Of a stretch of DNA of 64,000 nt, positions 36,978-45,590 are shown piece after piece (the stretch's first letter is position 1; the number at the start of each line of letters is the position of its first letter). Below the pieces are notes generated by a model. That model searched no databases. It had not been told where the DNA came from and worked only from the letters and a program-made list of their open reading frames with translations. The position numbers were made by a program, and so were the translations under genes. Origin of the DNA: Streptomyces sp. DG2A-72 (lineage in GTDB: Bacteria; Actinomycetota; Actinomycetes; Streptomycetales; Streptomycetaceae). Location of the stretch: contig NZ_JASTLC010000001.1 in NCBI RefSeq assembly GCF_030499575.1, positions 8,084,001 through 8,148,000 on the forward strand. Reading direction: 5' to 3'.

Positions 36978-38507
36978 TCAGATGTCCCGGAAGATCTCGA
37001 TCTGCGCCCCCACGGAGTTGAGCCGCTCGGCCAGATCCTCGTAGCCCCGGTTGATGACGTACACGTTGCGCAGCACGGACGTGCCCTCCGCCGCCATCAT
37101 CGCCAGCAGGACGACGACGGCGGGGCGCAGGGCCGGCGGGCACATCATCTCGGCGGCGCGCCAGCGGGTGGGGCCCTCGACCAGGACGCGGTGCGGGTCG
37201 AGCAACTGCAGCCTGCCGCCGAGGCGGTTGAGGTCCGTCAGATAGATGGCCCGGTTGTCGTAGACCCAGTCGTGGATGAGGGTCTTGCCCTGCGCGACGG
37301 CGGCGATGGCCGCGAAGAACGGGACGTTGTCGATGTTCAGGCCCGGGAACGGCATCGGGTGGATCTTGTCGATCGGCGCCTCCAGCTTGGAGGGCCGGAC
37401 GGTGAGGTCCACCAGCCGGGTACGGCCGTTGTCGGCGACGTACTCCGCCGACCGGTCGTGGTCGAGGCCCATCTCCTCCAGCACCGCGAGTTCGATCTCC
37501 AGGAACTCGATCGGCACCCGACGCACCGTCAGTTCCGACTCCGTCACCACGGCGGCGGCCAGCAGGCTCATCGCCTCGACCGGGTCCTCGGAGGGGGAGT
37601 AGTCGACGTCGACGTCGATGGTCGGCATGCCGTGCACGGTGAGCGTGGTGGTGCCGACGCCCTCGACCTTGACGCCGAGCGCCTCCAGGAAGAAACAGAG
37701 GTCCTGGACCATGTAGTTGGACGACGCGTTCCGGATGACGGTGACGCCGTCATGCCGCGCGGCGGCCAGCAGCGCGTTTTCGGTGACCGTGTCCCCGCGT
37801 TCGGTCAGCACGATCGGCCGCACGGGGGAGACGGACCGGTCCACCTGGGCGTGGTACAGCCCCTCGGTGGCGGCGATGTCGAGCCCGAAGCGCCGCAGGG
37901 CGATCATGTGCGGCTCGATGGTCCGGGTGCCCAGGTCGCAACCGCCCGCGTACGGCAGCTTGAAGCGGTCCATACGGTGCAGCAGCGGACCGAGGAACAT
38001 GATGATCGAGCGGGTGCGGCGGGCCGCCTCGGCGTCGATCGCCTCAAGCTCCAGCTCGGCCGGCGGCACGATCTCCAGGTCGACCCCGTCGTTGATCCAG
38101 CGCGTGCGGACCCCGATCGAGCCCAGCACCTCCAGCAGGCGGTACACCTCCTCGATGCGCGCCACCCGACGCAGCACCGTGCGCCCGCTGTTGAGCAGCG
38201 AGGCGCACAGCAGTGCCACACACGCGTTCTTGCTGGTCTTCACGTCGATGGAGCCGGACAGCCGGCGACCGCCGACGACCCGCAGATGCATCGGACCCGC
38301 GTAACCCAGAGAGACGATTTCGCTGTCCAGCGCCTCACCGATGCGGGCAATCATCTCAAGGCTGATGTTCTGGTTGCCCCGTTCGATGCGGTTCACCGCA
38401 CTCTGACTGGTGCCGAGCGCCTCGGCGAGTTGTGACTGCGTCCAGCCCCGGTGTTGCCGGGCGTCACGGATGAGCTTGCCGATGCGTACGAGGTAGTCGT
38501 CTGCCAT
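36978..38507 (-). CDS. XRE helix-turn-helix domain fused to MurA-like enolpyruvyl transferase
   Basis: 509-residue protein with two parts. Residues 1-66 form a Cro/C1-type DNA-binding domain (IGKLIRDARQHRGWTQSQLA and LGTSQSAVNRIERGNQN). Residues 75-505 are a UDP-GlcNAc 1-carboxyvinyltransferase homologue. MurA marks remain: a KNA motif (KTSKNACVALLCASLL) and the active-site loop PYAGGCDLGTRTIEPH with the reactive cysteine. By memory it corresponds to S. coelicolor SCO5998 (murA2), next to aconitase. It may be a regulator that senses cell-wall precursors, or a moonlighting enzyme. A dyad like an acnA-promoter dyad lies 12 bases upstream of its start. It is convergent with the preceding operon. 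Confidence 0.85.
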   Translation of the reverse strand: MADDYLVRIGKLIRDARQHRGWTQSQLAEALGTSQSAVNRIERGNQNISLEMIARIGEALDSEIVSLGYAGPMHLRVVGGRRLSGSIDVKTSKNACVALLCASLLNSGRTVLRRVARIEEVYRLLEVLGSIGVRTRWINDGVDLEIVPPAELELEAIDAEAARRTRSIIMFLGPLLHRMDRFKLPYAGGCDLGTRTIEPHMIALRRFGLDIAATEGLYHAQVDRSVSPVRPIVLTERGDTVTENALLAAARHDGVTVIRNASSNYMVQDLCFFLEALGVKVEGVGTTTLTVHGMPTIDVDVDYSPSEDPVEAMSLLAAAVVTESELTVRRVPIEFLEIELAVLEEMGLDHDRSAEYVADNGRTRLVDLTVRPSKLEAPIDKIHPMPFPGLNIDNVPFFAAIAAVAQGKTLIHDWVYDNRAIYLTDLNRLGGRLQLLDPHRVLVEGPTRWRAAEMMCPPALRPAVVVLLAMMAAEGTSVLRNVYVINRGYEDLAERLNSVGAQIEIFRDI

Positions 38508-39246
38508 GAGGTTGAGGTTATCTCAGATATGAGATGGCGCCTGTTGAGGGGGCCATTCGGGTGACGGCTCGTCAACGCCGTCGGGTGGCACGGGTACGAC
38601 GCCACCCGAAAGGTCCGGGCAAATCCACTGATGTCGTACGACGTCCTGTGCTGCTGCGTGTGTGCCGGGGGCCGTGCCTGCCACCGGTCGTGATGGACCA
38701 TGAGCGCCGGTTGATGTTCAGTCGCACTCCCGGCAGGATCCGGAAACTCTTACGGAATGTGAGCGGCATCAGCGCCTCCCTTCAGGGAAAGGCCGGGTGG
38801 TCCCGGTTCACCTCGGATACCCCGACTTCGCGCACTGATGGGCGAACTCGACCGGTTCCTCGAAGCCGGCCGCTGTCACGGGGCCGGCCCCTGCGGTGCG
38901 GTTGCGCCGCTGTCCGGTGTGTGAACTCCGGTGGGTACAGCGGCAGTTGGTGTGACTCATATCACTTCTGGCCACTCTTGGTGCGGAGTTGCCGTCCGTG
39001 TCACTCTTTTTGGACGCCTCCCCTGCCCGAAAACAGTCCCATGGCAGCGGATTGTGATCTTCTGAGCGCTCGCCGACTCCGGCCATGGCCGTGACCATGC
39101 GATGCGGGCCTGATTCCCCATTTCTCGCCGCCCGGCTTTCCGGCGGAATTGCCTCATCCAGCTTTGCCATATCCCCTTTCCCGACCTCTCGCCGTATGCG
39201 GCAGTGCCATGCGACTGCAACGCGCTGCCGGGAATTGGAGATGCCC
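38508..39246. other. Long intergenic region at left edge of probable island
   Basis: 739 bases without a convincing gene. It contains the dyad at 38520-38535 close to the XRE-MurA start and a possible 28-codon frame (38838-38924) that I could not support. The sequence has somewhat lower GC and many short mixed stretches near 38930-39020, consistent with a junction between backbone and acquired DNA. The promoter of the AvrD operon should lie here. Confidence 0.5.
38520..38535. promoter_or_regulatory. Dyad ATCTCA-N4-TGAGAT upstream of XRE-MurA
   Basis: ATCTCAGATATGAGAT lies 12-13 bases before the ATG of the XRE-MurA gene. With its flanks it reads TATCTC-N6-GAGATG, closely matching TATCTC-N6-GAGATA at 50597-50614 in front of acnA. 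A site so near an XRE-domain gene start suggests autoregulation. Confidence 0.5.
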
Positions 39247-39957
39247 ATGAAGATATCCGTGTCCGGAACCTACTCCTCAGGCAAGACATCGACGGTGATG
39301 GCACTGTCGTACTACACCGGTGTACCCCGCTCGCTCGCCCGGACGATCAGGGAGATCATGCCGGAGGCTCTGCCGGGCGTGAAGCTCGCGGACGTGACGC
39401 CGGCGCAGTTCCTCCAGCTCACCATGCGCCGCCACACCGGCCGCGCCGTACAGGAAGCCCTGCTCGGGGACCACTTCATCTCCGACGGGTCCTCCCTCCA
39501 GGAATGGCTCTACGGCGCGGCCCGGCTCCGGTACGGCATGAACCCCAACGCCAACGCCGGGAACGAGGGCGGCCCGGCCACGGTGACGCCGGAGGAGATG
39601 GCCTTCTTCGGCAAGGTCGTCGAGCAGTACGGGCACGCCTTCAAGCAGCACGTCAAGGCCACCTACGACGCCTACGTCCACCTGCGCCACGAACTGCCGA
39701 TCGCCGCGGACGGCCACCGGCCGATGAACAACGACTTCCGCGCGACCGTCGACAAGATGCTGCTCGCCACGCTGGACGAGCTGGAAATTCCCTGCCACGT
39801 GGTCAGCGGCTCCATGGCGGAACGCATCGAGGCCATTGCCCGGATCTTCGACTGGACGCCCGTCATGAGCACCGCAGAGGCCATCGAGCAGGCCCGACAC
39901 GAATACGGCCGGCAGGACTTCCGAATGGAGCACGAGCGGGTTCCGGCACGCGCGTGA
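39247..39957 (+). CDS. P-loop AAA-family ATPase/kinase-like protein
   Basis: 236-residue protein with a Walker A motif GTYSSGKTS at residues about 6-14, the pattern of NadR-like and AAA_28 nucleotide-binding proteins. No second ATPase signature could be named. ATG 39247 is chosen because GGAG sits six bases upstream; an ATG two codons earlier touches that site. It is the first gene of the AvrD/KAS III operon. Role unknown: it could be a small-molecule kinase acting on the product or a precursor (for example a sugar), or an accessory ATPase. Confidence 0.75.
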   Translation: MKISVSGTYSSGKTSTVMALSYYTGVPRSLARTIREIMPEALPGVKLADVTPAQFLQLTMRRHTGRAVQEALLGDHFISDGSSLQEWLYGAARLRYGMNPNANAGNEGGPATVTPEEMAFFGKVVEQYGHAFKQHVKATYDAYVHLRHELPIAADGHRPMNNDFRATVDKMLLATLDELEIPCHVVSGSMAERIEAIARIFDWTPVMSTAEAIEQARHEYGRQDFRMEHERVPARA

Positions 39958-39987
39958 ACTGCCCTCACGACCAAAGGAGAACACCCG

Positions 39988-40584
39988 ATGGAAAAGCCGC
40001 CGACCATCGCCGTCGCCTACCACTCCGGCAGGGGCCATACCGATGTACTGGCGCAGTCCGTCCGAGTCGGTGCCGAGGCCGCGGGCGCCGGAGTGACCAT
40101 GGTGACCGTCGACGCCATGGATGACGCCAAGTGGGAGACCCTCGACAACGCCGACGCGATCGTCTTCGGGGCGCCCACCTACATGGGATCGGCGTCGGGA
40201 AAGTTCCACACCTTCGCGGAGTCGACCAACAAGCGCTGGGCACGGCAGGCATGGAAGGACAAGCTCGGGTCGGGGTTCACCATCGGCGCCTGCAAGGCGG
40301 GCGACAAGGACTCCACCCTCGGCTACTTCGCGACCCTCGGCGCCCAGCACGGGATGATCTGGGTCAGCCTCGGCCTGCTCCCCGGCTGGCACCTCAGCCA
40401 CGAGAGCGAGAGCGACCTGAACCGGCTCGGCTACTTCAACGGCGTAGCCGCCACCACCCCGGGCGACCTCCCCGCCGACGCCGTGCACAAGGCCGACATC
40501 GCCACCGCCGAGCACCTCGGCGAGCGCGTCGCCCAGTTGACGGCGATCCACCTCGCGGGGCGCGCCGCCCTGTCCGCCGAGTAG
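39988..40584 (+). CDS. Flavodoxin-like NAD(P)H-dependent FMN oxidoreductase (WrbA type)
   Basis: 198-residue flavodoxin-fold protein. The FMN phosphate loop is YHSGRGHTDVLA near residues 11-22, and AIVFGAPTYMGSASGKFHTF (near 58-77) matches the WrbA-type second flavin loop. ATG 39988 is preceded by AAAGGAGAA. It lies 30 bases after the P-loop gene. A quinone or enone reduction in the pathway encoded by this operon is plausible, but the substrate cannot be read from sequence. Confidence 0.83.
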   Translation: MEKPPTIAVAYHSGRGHTDVLAQSVRVGAEAAGAGVTMVTVDAMDDAKWETLDNADAIVFGAPTYMGSASGKFHTFAESTNKRWARQAWKDKLGSGFTIGACKAGDKDSTLGYFATLGAQHGMIWVSLGLLPGWHLSHESESDLNRLGYFNGVAATTPGDLPADAVHKADIATAEHLGERVAQLTAIHLAGRAALSAE

Positions 40585-40625
40585 CGCCCTTCCCGCCAAG
40601 TACCCGACAGACGGAGTGAGTCGAC

Positions 40626-41072
40626 ATGACGACAGCGCAGCAGCCCGCCACCAGGGCGGTCGTGGACGCGTTCTTCGAGAGGTACGCCTCCGGCGATCTG
40701 CCCGGCCTGCTCGAGCTGTTCGCCGACCGGGTGGACTTCCGGGTGGCCGGAAGTGAGCACGTGCCCTGGACCGGCACCCGGTCCACCCGGCGGGAGGTCG
40801 CCGAATTCTTCGAGATCTTCCCCAAAGTGCTGACCGCGCCGCAGAGTTTCACGCTGCACGCCCTCATGGTCGACGGACAGCACGCGGTGGTCACGGCCGA
40901 GTCCGTCTTCGGCGTCCTGGCCACCGGAAAGACGTTCGCCAACGCCTACGCGCTGCACTTCTCCGTAGTGGACGGACAGATCACCCGATACCACATGTAC
41001 GAAGACAGCTACGCCATCGCCGAAGCCTTCACCACATTCAGCGGCGAGCGCGCCGAGCGCTCCTCCCACTGA
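40626..41072 (+). CDS. NTF2-like/SnoaL-like fold protein
   Basis: 148-residue protein of the nuclear transport factor 2 superfamily, close to SnoaL-like polyketide cyclases in size and layout. It has RAVVDAFFERYASGDLPGLL near the N-terminus and a central WTGTRSTRREVAEFFE helix. ATG 40626 follows ggagtgag. In biosynthetic clusters such proteins catalyse ring closures, dehydrations or isomerisations. Here it is likely to tailor an AvrD/KAS III-derived intermediate. That function is inferred from context. Confidence 0.8.
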   Translation: MTTAQQPATRAVVDAFFERYASGDLPGLLELFADRVDFRVAGSEHVPWTGTRSTRREVAEFFEIFPKVLTAPQSFTLHALMVDGQHAVVTAESVFGVLATGKTFANAYALHFSVVDGQITRYHMYEDSYAIAEAFTTFSGERAERSSH

Positions 41073-41109
41073 ACTCGGAGGCGGTTCATCGGCGGGAACA
41101 GGAGTACCT

Positions 41110-42117
41110 GTGCCATCCCTGGAACTCGCGTCCATCGACGATTTCCTCGGCCCGCGAGAGAGCAGATTCCTCGGCGAGGGATTCAAACGGGTCGAACACT
41201 CGCTGACCGATCTCACGATATCGCCGGGAGCCGACGACGCTTCGGGTATCGAGGCCACGGCCCATGTCGCCATTCCGGGCCTGTGGTCCCGCAAAGGCGA
41301 CCAGAACCAGAAACCTCATCTCAGCTCCATCGATGTGATGCTCCTCGCCGCCCGGCTCACCGGTCTGTACGCGGCCCACACGTTCGGCCTCGCCCCCGAT
41401 ACCCGGTTCGAGGTGCGGTCGGTCGACATGAAGGCCGGCTCCGGCCCGGACGAGGAGGGCTTGGCGGAGCTGCCGGTGAGCGGTCGGCTGGTCGCCGCCG
41501 AGACGCGCGGCGAGGAGTGGTCGACCACCCTGGACTGCCGTGTCGGATCGCTGTCGGCTCGCGTGCACGCCAGGCACGCCGCGGGCTCTCACCCGATCGG
41601 CACCCGCCGGACCTACTACCTGGCGGAGGAACTGCCCGGCCCCTGGAACGACGCGCCCTACGGCGTGCGGCATGGTGCGCGGCAACAGTTGCTCACCGGC
41701 GTGAACGTGACGGGCGACAACGAGGACGACCTGCGGGCGACCGCCCGGGTCGCGCTGGTCCCGGGCGGGGTGGAGGCCGCCCAGGACGACGCCCCGGCCA
41801 CCATGATCGATGCCTTGGTCACCGCCATGCAGCTCGGTCAAGTCCTGCTCTACACGCTCGACGGCGTCGAGCGTGTCCACAGCAACAACCTCTGGATGCG
41901 GCGGGCCCGCATCACGGCCGGCGGCACCGCACCAGCCCGGTCCGACGGCAGGGTGACGGCCCGTCTGGAGCAGGCCCGGTTGCTGCCCGCCCCGTCCGGA
42001 ACATGGCGGTCGGCCGAGGTGGTCGGAGCCCTGCACGGCGTACGGACCCGGGTCGGTGTCGCGCATCTTCTCAACTCGCCCGTGCGGAACGGCAGCCGGG
42101 GAGATGAGAGGCGGTGA
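41110..42117 (+). CDS. AvrD family protein (syringolide-type butenolide biosynthesis enzyme)
   Basis: 335-residue homologue of AvrD of Pseudomonas syringae, which directs synthesis of syringolides from a beta-ketoacyl chain and a pentulose. Recognisable stretches are DDFLGPRESRFLGEGFKRVE (residues about 10-29), HLSSIDVMLLAARLTGLYAA, and QLGQVLLYTLDGVERVHSNN with NLWMRR following. The family has an internal duplication, visible as the two IDxx-LxxxLxQL-like helices. GTG 41110 has CAGGAG six bases upstream. Its TGA overlaps the KAS III start (GTGA), tightly coupling the two. The KAS III/ACP partners could supply the beta-ketoacyl substrate. Identification is from sequence memory, without a database search. 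Confidence 0.8.
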   Translation: MPSLELASIDDFLGPRESRFLGEGFKRVEHSLTDLTISPGADDASGIEATAHVAIPGLWSRKGDQNQKPHLSSIDVMLLAARLTGLYAAHTFGLAPDTRFEVRSVDMKAGSGPDEEGLAELPVSGRLVAAETRGEEWSTTLDCRVGSLSARVHARHAAGSHPIGTRRTYYLAEELPGPWNDAPYGVRHGARQQLLTGVNVTGDNEDDLRATARVALVPGGVEAAQDDAPATMIDALVTAMQLGQVLLYTLDGVERVHSNNLWMRRARITAGGTAPARSDGRVTARLEQARLLPAPSGTWRSAEVVGALHGVRTRVGVAHLLNSPVRNGSRGDERR

Positions 42118-43127
42118 GCGCGCCCGCAGCCGTCCTCGCCGGACTGGGTGGCTATGTGCCGCCGCGCACCGTGACCAACGAGGAACTCTCCCGCCGGATG
42201 GACACCAGCGACGCATGGATCGTCCAGCGCACCGGTATCCGGAAGCGGCACTGGGCCGATCCCGGCGTGGCCACCAGCGACCTCGCCGTCGAGGCGGGCC
42301 ACCGGGCACTGAAGTCGGCCGGGGCCGGTGCACCCGACGACATCGGCATGGTGGTCGTGGCCACTGCCACTCCCGACCAGCAGATCCCCGCCACCGCACC
42401 GGACGTGGCCGCCCGCCTGGGCCTCGGCCCGGTCGCCGCCCTGGACGTGGCGGCCGGCTGCTCAGGGTTCGTGTACGCGCTCGCCACCGCGTCCGCCGCC
42501 CTGGTGGCCGGGTACGCCGAGCGTGTTCTCGTCATCGGTGCGGAGACGTTCCGCCCCTTCCTCAACCCCGCCGACCGCAGTACGGCGGTGATCTTCGGCG
42601 ACGGTGCCGGTGCCGCGGTGCTGCGCCGCGGAACCAGCGACGAGGCCGGTGCGGTCCAGAGCGTGGACCTGGGCTCGGACGGCACCTTCAAGGAACTGGT
42701 CGCCCTTCCGGGGAACGGTTCCCGGCACCGCTCCACCGACCGTGCGCCGCACCCGGACGACCAGTACATCCGTATGAACGGCAAGGAGGTCTTCGTACAC
42801 GCGGTCCGCCGGATGGCACAGTCCTCGGCGGTCGCGCTCGCCCGGGCGGGCTGGAGGGTCGATCAGGTCGACCATGTGGTGGGCCACCAGGCGAATCTGC
42901 GCATCCTGGATGCGCTGGCCCGGCAGCTGGGCGTGGACAGATCGCGCGTGGTCACCCATATCGAGCAGGTGGGCAACACCTCGGCCGCCTCCATCCCGCT
43001 GGCCCTGGCCGATGCTGCCGCCCAGGGCCGGTTCCAGCCCCGTGACCGGCTGCTGCTGACCTCGTTCGGGGCCGGTCTGACGTGGGGTTCCGCCGCGCTC
43101 ACCTGGCCGGAGATCACCCTCACCTGA
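42114..43127 (+). CDS. Beta-ketoacyl-ACP synthase III (FabH-like, pathway-dedicated)
   Basis: 337-residue KAS III. The catalytic triad is intact: Cys in LDVAAGCSGFVYALA (near residue 112), His in VVGHQANLRIL (near 262), and Asn in VGNTSAASIPLALA (near 292). The N-terminal TNEELSRRMDTSDAWIVQRT matches FabH. Starts at GTG 42114 inside the AvrD stop (GTGA). It is followed by an ACP gene, so it probably makes a short beta-ketoacyl-ACP by condensing an acyl-CoA with malonyl-ACP for the AvrD step. A dedicated copy is indicated because housekeeping fabH sits in the fab operon. Confidence 0.88.
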   Translation: MSAPAAVLAGLGGYVPPRTVTNEELSRRMDTSDAWIVQRTGIRKRHWADPGVATSDLAVEAGHRALKSAGAGAPDDIGMVVVATATPDQQIPATAPDVAARLGLGPVAALDVAAGCSGFVYALATASAALVAGYAERVLVIGAETFRPFLNPADRSTAVIFGDGAGAAVLRRGTSDEAGAVQSVDLGSDGTFKELVALPGNGSRHRSTDRAPHPDDQYIRMNGKEVFVHAVRRMAQSSAVALARAGWRVDQVDHVVGHQANLRILDALARQLGVDRSRVVTHIEQVGNTSAASIPLALADAAAQGRFQPRDRLLLTSFGAGLTWGSAALTWPEITLT

Positions 43128-43155
43128 CAGCCGTCGTATCCCGAAAGGAAACGCC

Positions 43156-43404
43156 ATGACGAGCCGCATCTCCCTTGAGTCCGAAGCAGTGCTCGACCTT
43201 CTCAGGACGCACTTCGACGTCCCCGCCGAAACGACTGCCGACACGCAGTTCCACAGTCTCGACCTGGACTCCCTGGTCCTGATCGAGTTGAGCGTCATCC
43301 TGACGAAGCGGTACGGCGTCCAGGTGGCCGGAGACGAACTGGCCACCGCCGGGACCGCCGCCAAGGCCGCCGATCTGCTGACCCAAAAGGGCGCCGCTGT
43401 CTGA
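43156..43404 (+). CDS. Acyl carrier protein
   Basis: 82-residue carrier protein. The phosphopantetheine attachment serine is in LDLDSLVLIELSVIL (near residue 38), at the start of helix II as expected. ATG 43156 is preceded by AAAGGAAA. It lies 28 bases after the KAS III and just before a strong terminator, making it the last gene of the six-gene operon. It should carry the beta-ketoacyl intermediate between the KAS III and AvrD. Confidence 0.87.
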   Translation: MTSRISLESEAVLDLLRTHFDVPAETTADTQFHSLDLDSLVLIELSVILTKRYGVQVAGDELATAGTAAKAADLLTQKGAAV

Positions 43405-43442
43405 CGCGCGACGGCAACTTCGAGCAGGACGGTTCCCGCCAG

Positions 43443-43480
43443 AAATCCCGGCGGCCGCGAGAAAGCGGTCGCCGGGATTT
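43443..43480. terminator. Strong hairpin terminator after the ACP gene
   Basis: 16-bp stem AAATCCCGGCGGCCGC / GCGGTCGCCGGGATTT (one G-U pair), GAGAAA loop, followed by TTTTC. It separates the AvrD operon from the prenyltransferase gene, which therefore has its own promoter in the next 80 bases. Confidence 0.85.
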
Positions 43481-43559
43481 TCACACGCTGATTTTCGTAC
43501 GCCGACGAAGCATTCACCTTCTCGCCGAGGGCGGGAACAACGACGCTTGGGAGAACGGA

Positions 43560-44453
43560 ATGTCCGGACCGGTCAATGGGGAAGTCGATGTGGAAACGGT
43601 GTACTCGGCCATCGAGGAAGCCGCCGGCCTGCTCGACCTGCGCTGCTCGCCGGACACGGTCCGGCCGATCCTGGAAGCATTCGAGCCGTTCGAGGGCGGG
43701 ATCATCTTCAGCGCCTCGGCCGGCGAAGGACACGCGGGAGATCTCGATCTCACCATCCAGGTGCCCCGAGCGATCGACGATCCCTACGCCCACGCTCTGG
43801 CGCACGGGCTCGTGCCGCCGACCGACCATCCCGTGGGCGCCCTGCTCTCGGACCTCCGCAAGCACTGCTCCGTCGACGAGTTCCTCATCGACTTCGCGGT
43901 TCTGGGCGGCTTCCACAAGATCTATGTGCACTTCCCCCGCGACGTGCAGGGAGTGTCCCAGCTCGCCGCCATCTCCTCCATGCCCCGTGCGCTGGGTGAG
44001 AACGCCGACTTCTTCGCCCAGCACGGCCTGGACGACGTAGCGATGATCGCGATCGACTACACGAACCGGACCGTAAACGCATACTTCACGTTTCCGGCCG
44101 GCCTAGAGGCGGCGACCGTCTCGTCGATCCTTCGCGACCTCGGGCTGCCGGAACCCGACGAAGAACTGGTGGAGTCCGCACGGAAGACGTTCCGGGCCTA
44201 CGTCACGCTGGGCTGGGACTCCGGACGGATCGAGCGGATCAGCTTCGCCCGCAGCCTCGATCTGGCGGTCGTCCAGCCCCGGGTGGAGCCGGAGATCGTG
44301 CGGTTCGTAACCGGCACTCCGTACACGTACGAAGGCGATCGCTTCAGCATCTCGATCGTCAAGTGGTCGCCCGACGGCGAGTGGTTCAACGTCGGGTCGT
44401 ACTACCGATTCGGCCCGTTGCAGTGGGACGTACTGCGGAAGATCCTGACGTGA
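43560..44453 (+). CDS. ABBA-fold aromatic prenyltransferase (NphB/CloQ family)
   Basis: 297-residue soluble aromatic prenyltransferase. It tracks NphB as I remember it through the whole length: VYSAIEEAAGLLDLRCSPD, VGALLSDLRKHCSVDEFLID, VLGGFHKIYVHFP, AISSMPRALGENADFFAQ, and YVTLGWDSGRIERISFARS, ending near PYTYEGDR and FNVGSYYRFGPLQWDVLRKIL. These enzymes attach a geranyl or dimethylallyl group to phenols or naphthols. ATG 43560 follows GGGAGA. It lies 155 bases after the ACP gene behind a terminator but on the same strand, and is probably part of the same biosynthetic locus. No aromatic core synthase is present nearby, so the acceptor is unknown. Confidence 0.88.
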   Translation: MSGPVNGEVDVETVYSAIEEAAGLLDLRCSPDTVRPILEAFEPFEGGIIFSASAGEGHAGDLDLTIQVPRAIDDPYAHALAHGLVPPTDHPVGALLSDLRKHCSVDEFLIDFAVLGGFHKIYVHFPRDVQGVSQLAAISSMPRALGENADFFAQHGLDDVAMIAIDYTNRTVNAYFTFPAGLEAATVSSILRDLGLPEPDEELVESARKTFRAYVTLGWDSGRIERISFARSLDLAVVQPRVEPEIVRFVTGTPYTYEGDRFSISIVKWSPDGEWFNVGSYYRFGPLQWDVLRKILT

Positions 44454-44784
44454 GCAGCCCTGATTGAGCAGATTCCGGGCCGGCGAGGCACATTCGAAGG
44501 ACCCACCCCACTCCCGGGCGGGAACCGCCTCCGCAGGCTCGCCCACGAGTACCTCCCCGCCGCCCTCGCCCCTGCATCGCGAGGGTGGAACACCTTACGG
44601 AGCCCTCTGACCCGGCCGCGGAATGCATCACTCCAACGAGCGACCGTGCCCTTGTCAGGTGCTTGGAGTTATGTATGAACTCACGATCGTTGGGACGGCT
44701 ACCTTGCCGTCAGCGCGGTGACCAGTGCGTCCAGTCCAGTGGAATCGGAAGAGATCATCTTGCCGTCCACGGGCAGCTCAGACC
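44454..44784. other. Intergenic region between prenyltransferase and small membrane protein
   Basis: 331 bases. No supported gene. The leftward frame ending at 44699 (residues LDALVTALTAR before the stop) looks like the tail of a lost protein but I cannot name it. No clear terminator after the prenyltransferase was found. Confidence 0.35.
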
Positions 44785-45036
44785 TCAGGCCGTTTCGTGT
44801 CGATTGGCGCGCGCTCCAGCCATCAGGAGCAGCAGCCATGCCGACGTCGCTACAACGAAGATCGCGATGAGTGGCGACAGGCTGCCTCGCTTGAGGAAGA
44901 AGATGAACGACTCTGGTCCGTTCGTCAGCGCCACCAGGCCCAACAGTGTCAAGGCACCGATGGCGACTATTCCGAACAGCCGCTGTGCCCAGTAGCGAGC
45001 TACGGATCGGGCTACCACGCGGTCCCGATGGTTCAT
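44785..45036 (-). CDS. Small membrane protein, hypothetical
   Basis: 83-residue protein with two predicted membrane helices: LFGIVAIGALTLLGLVALTN (near residues 20-39) and SPLIAIFVVATSAWLLLLMAG (near 54-74), and basic ends (MNHRDRVVARSVARY; ARANRHETA). The GGAGG site seven bases before ATG 45036 strongly supports it being real. It lies at the border of the integrase remnants, divergent from the first. I do not recognise a family; immunity-like or phage-associated small membrane proteins are possible. Confidence 0.6.
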   Translation of the reverse strand: MNHRDRVVARSVARYWAQRLFGIVAIGALTLLGLVALTNGPESFIFFLKRGSLSPLIAIFVVATSAWLLLLMAGARANRHETA

Positions 45037-45115
45037 CTTCGTGCCTCCTCGCGCTCGACGAGCCAGATCCTGTCAGCCACGCGCTGTCGCGGCCACAGGC
45101 CCTTACCTTGCAGTC

Positions 45116-45590
45116 ATGGCCCCGATCCCGTGGGGCAAGTTCCCCACTGTCGCAGAGCATCAACTGGCTCGCCGGTGGCTGCAGTCCACAGCCAACATCG
45201 GTCGAGCACCCAACACGATCGACGCGTACGGACGGGCGGTCGAGGACCACCTGCGGTTCTGTGCAGCGGAAGGCACGGACCCGCTGCTGGCCCGCGCGGA
45301 GACCGTCGCCGCCTGGATCAGGGACATGCTGGACCGGTCATCGCGTCCGCCGTCGAAGGCTCCGCCTCGTACCGAGACGGGTTTGGCGAACGCAACCATC
45401 CAACAGTGCCTGGTCGCTGTCCGGTCCTTCTACGAGTACTTGGTGGAGGACGGCCTGCGCGAGCAGAACCCGGTCCGCCGAGGGCAGGCAGGCCGTGGCG
45501 GCCGCAGACCCCGCCAGGGTCTCGTACGACATATCGAGCAAGCTCCCTGGATCCCCAACGAGGATGTCCGGCAGCGGATTCTGGCCGCCT
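45116..45590 (+). pseudogene. Tyrosine recombinase, N-terminal fragment
   Basis: From ATG 45116 the frame encodes the SAM-like core-binding domain of a phage-type integrase: WLQSTANIGRAPNTIDAYGR (near residues 22-41), then ATIQQCLVAVRSFYEYLVED and PWIPNEDVRQRILAAS. At about 45590 the sequence jumps, out of frame, into a different integrase (the zinc-ribbon type). The whole catalytic domain with its Arg-His-Arg-Tyr residues is missing. Non-functional. The frame stays open after the junction but gives nonsense sequence. Confidence 0.75.

Noticed and set aside
38838..38924. 28-codon frame (MGELDRFLEAGRCHGAGPCG...) in the 38.5-39.2 kb gap
   Set aside because: No ribosome site and no recognisable family. 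Too short to support from sequence alone, though it could be a remnant of a lost gene.
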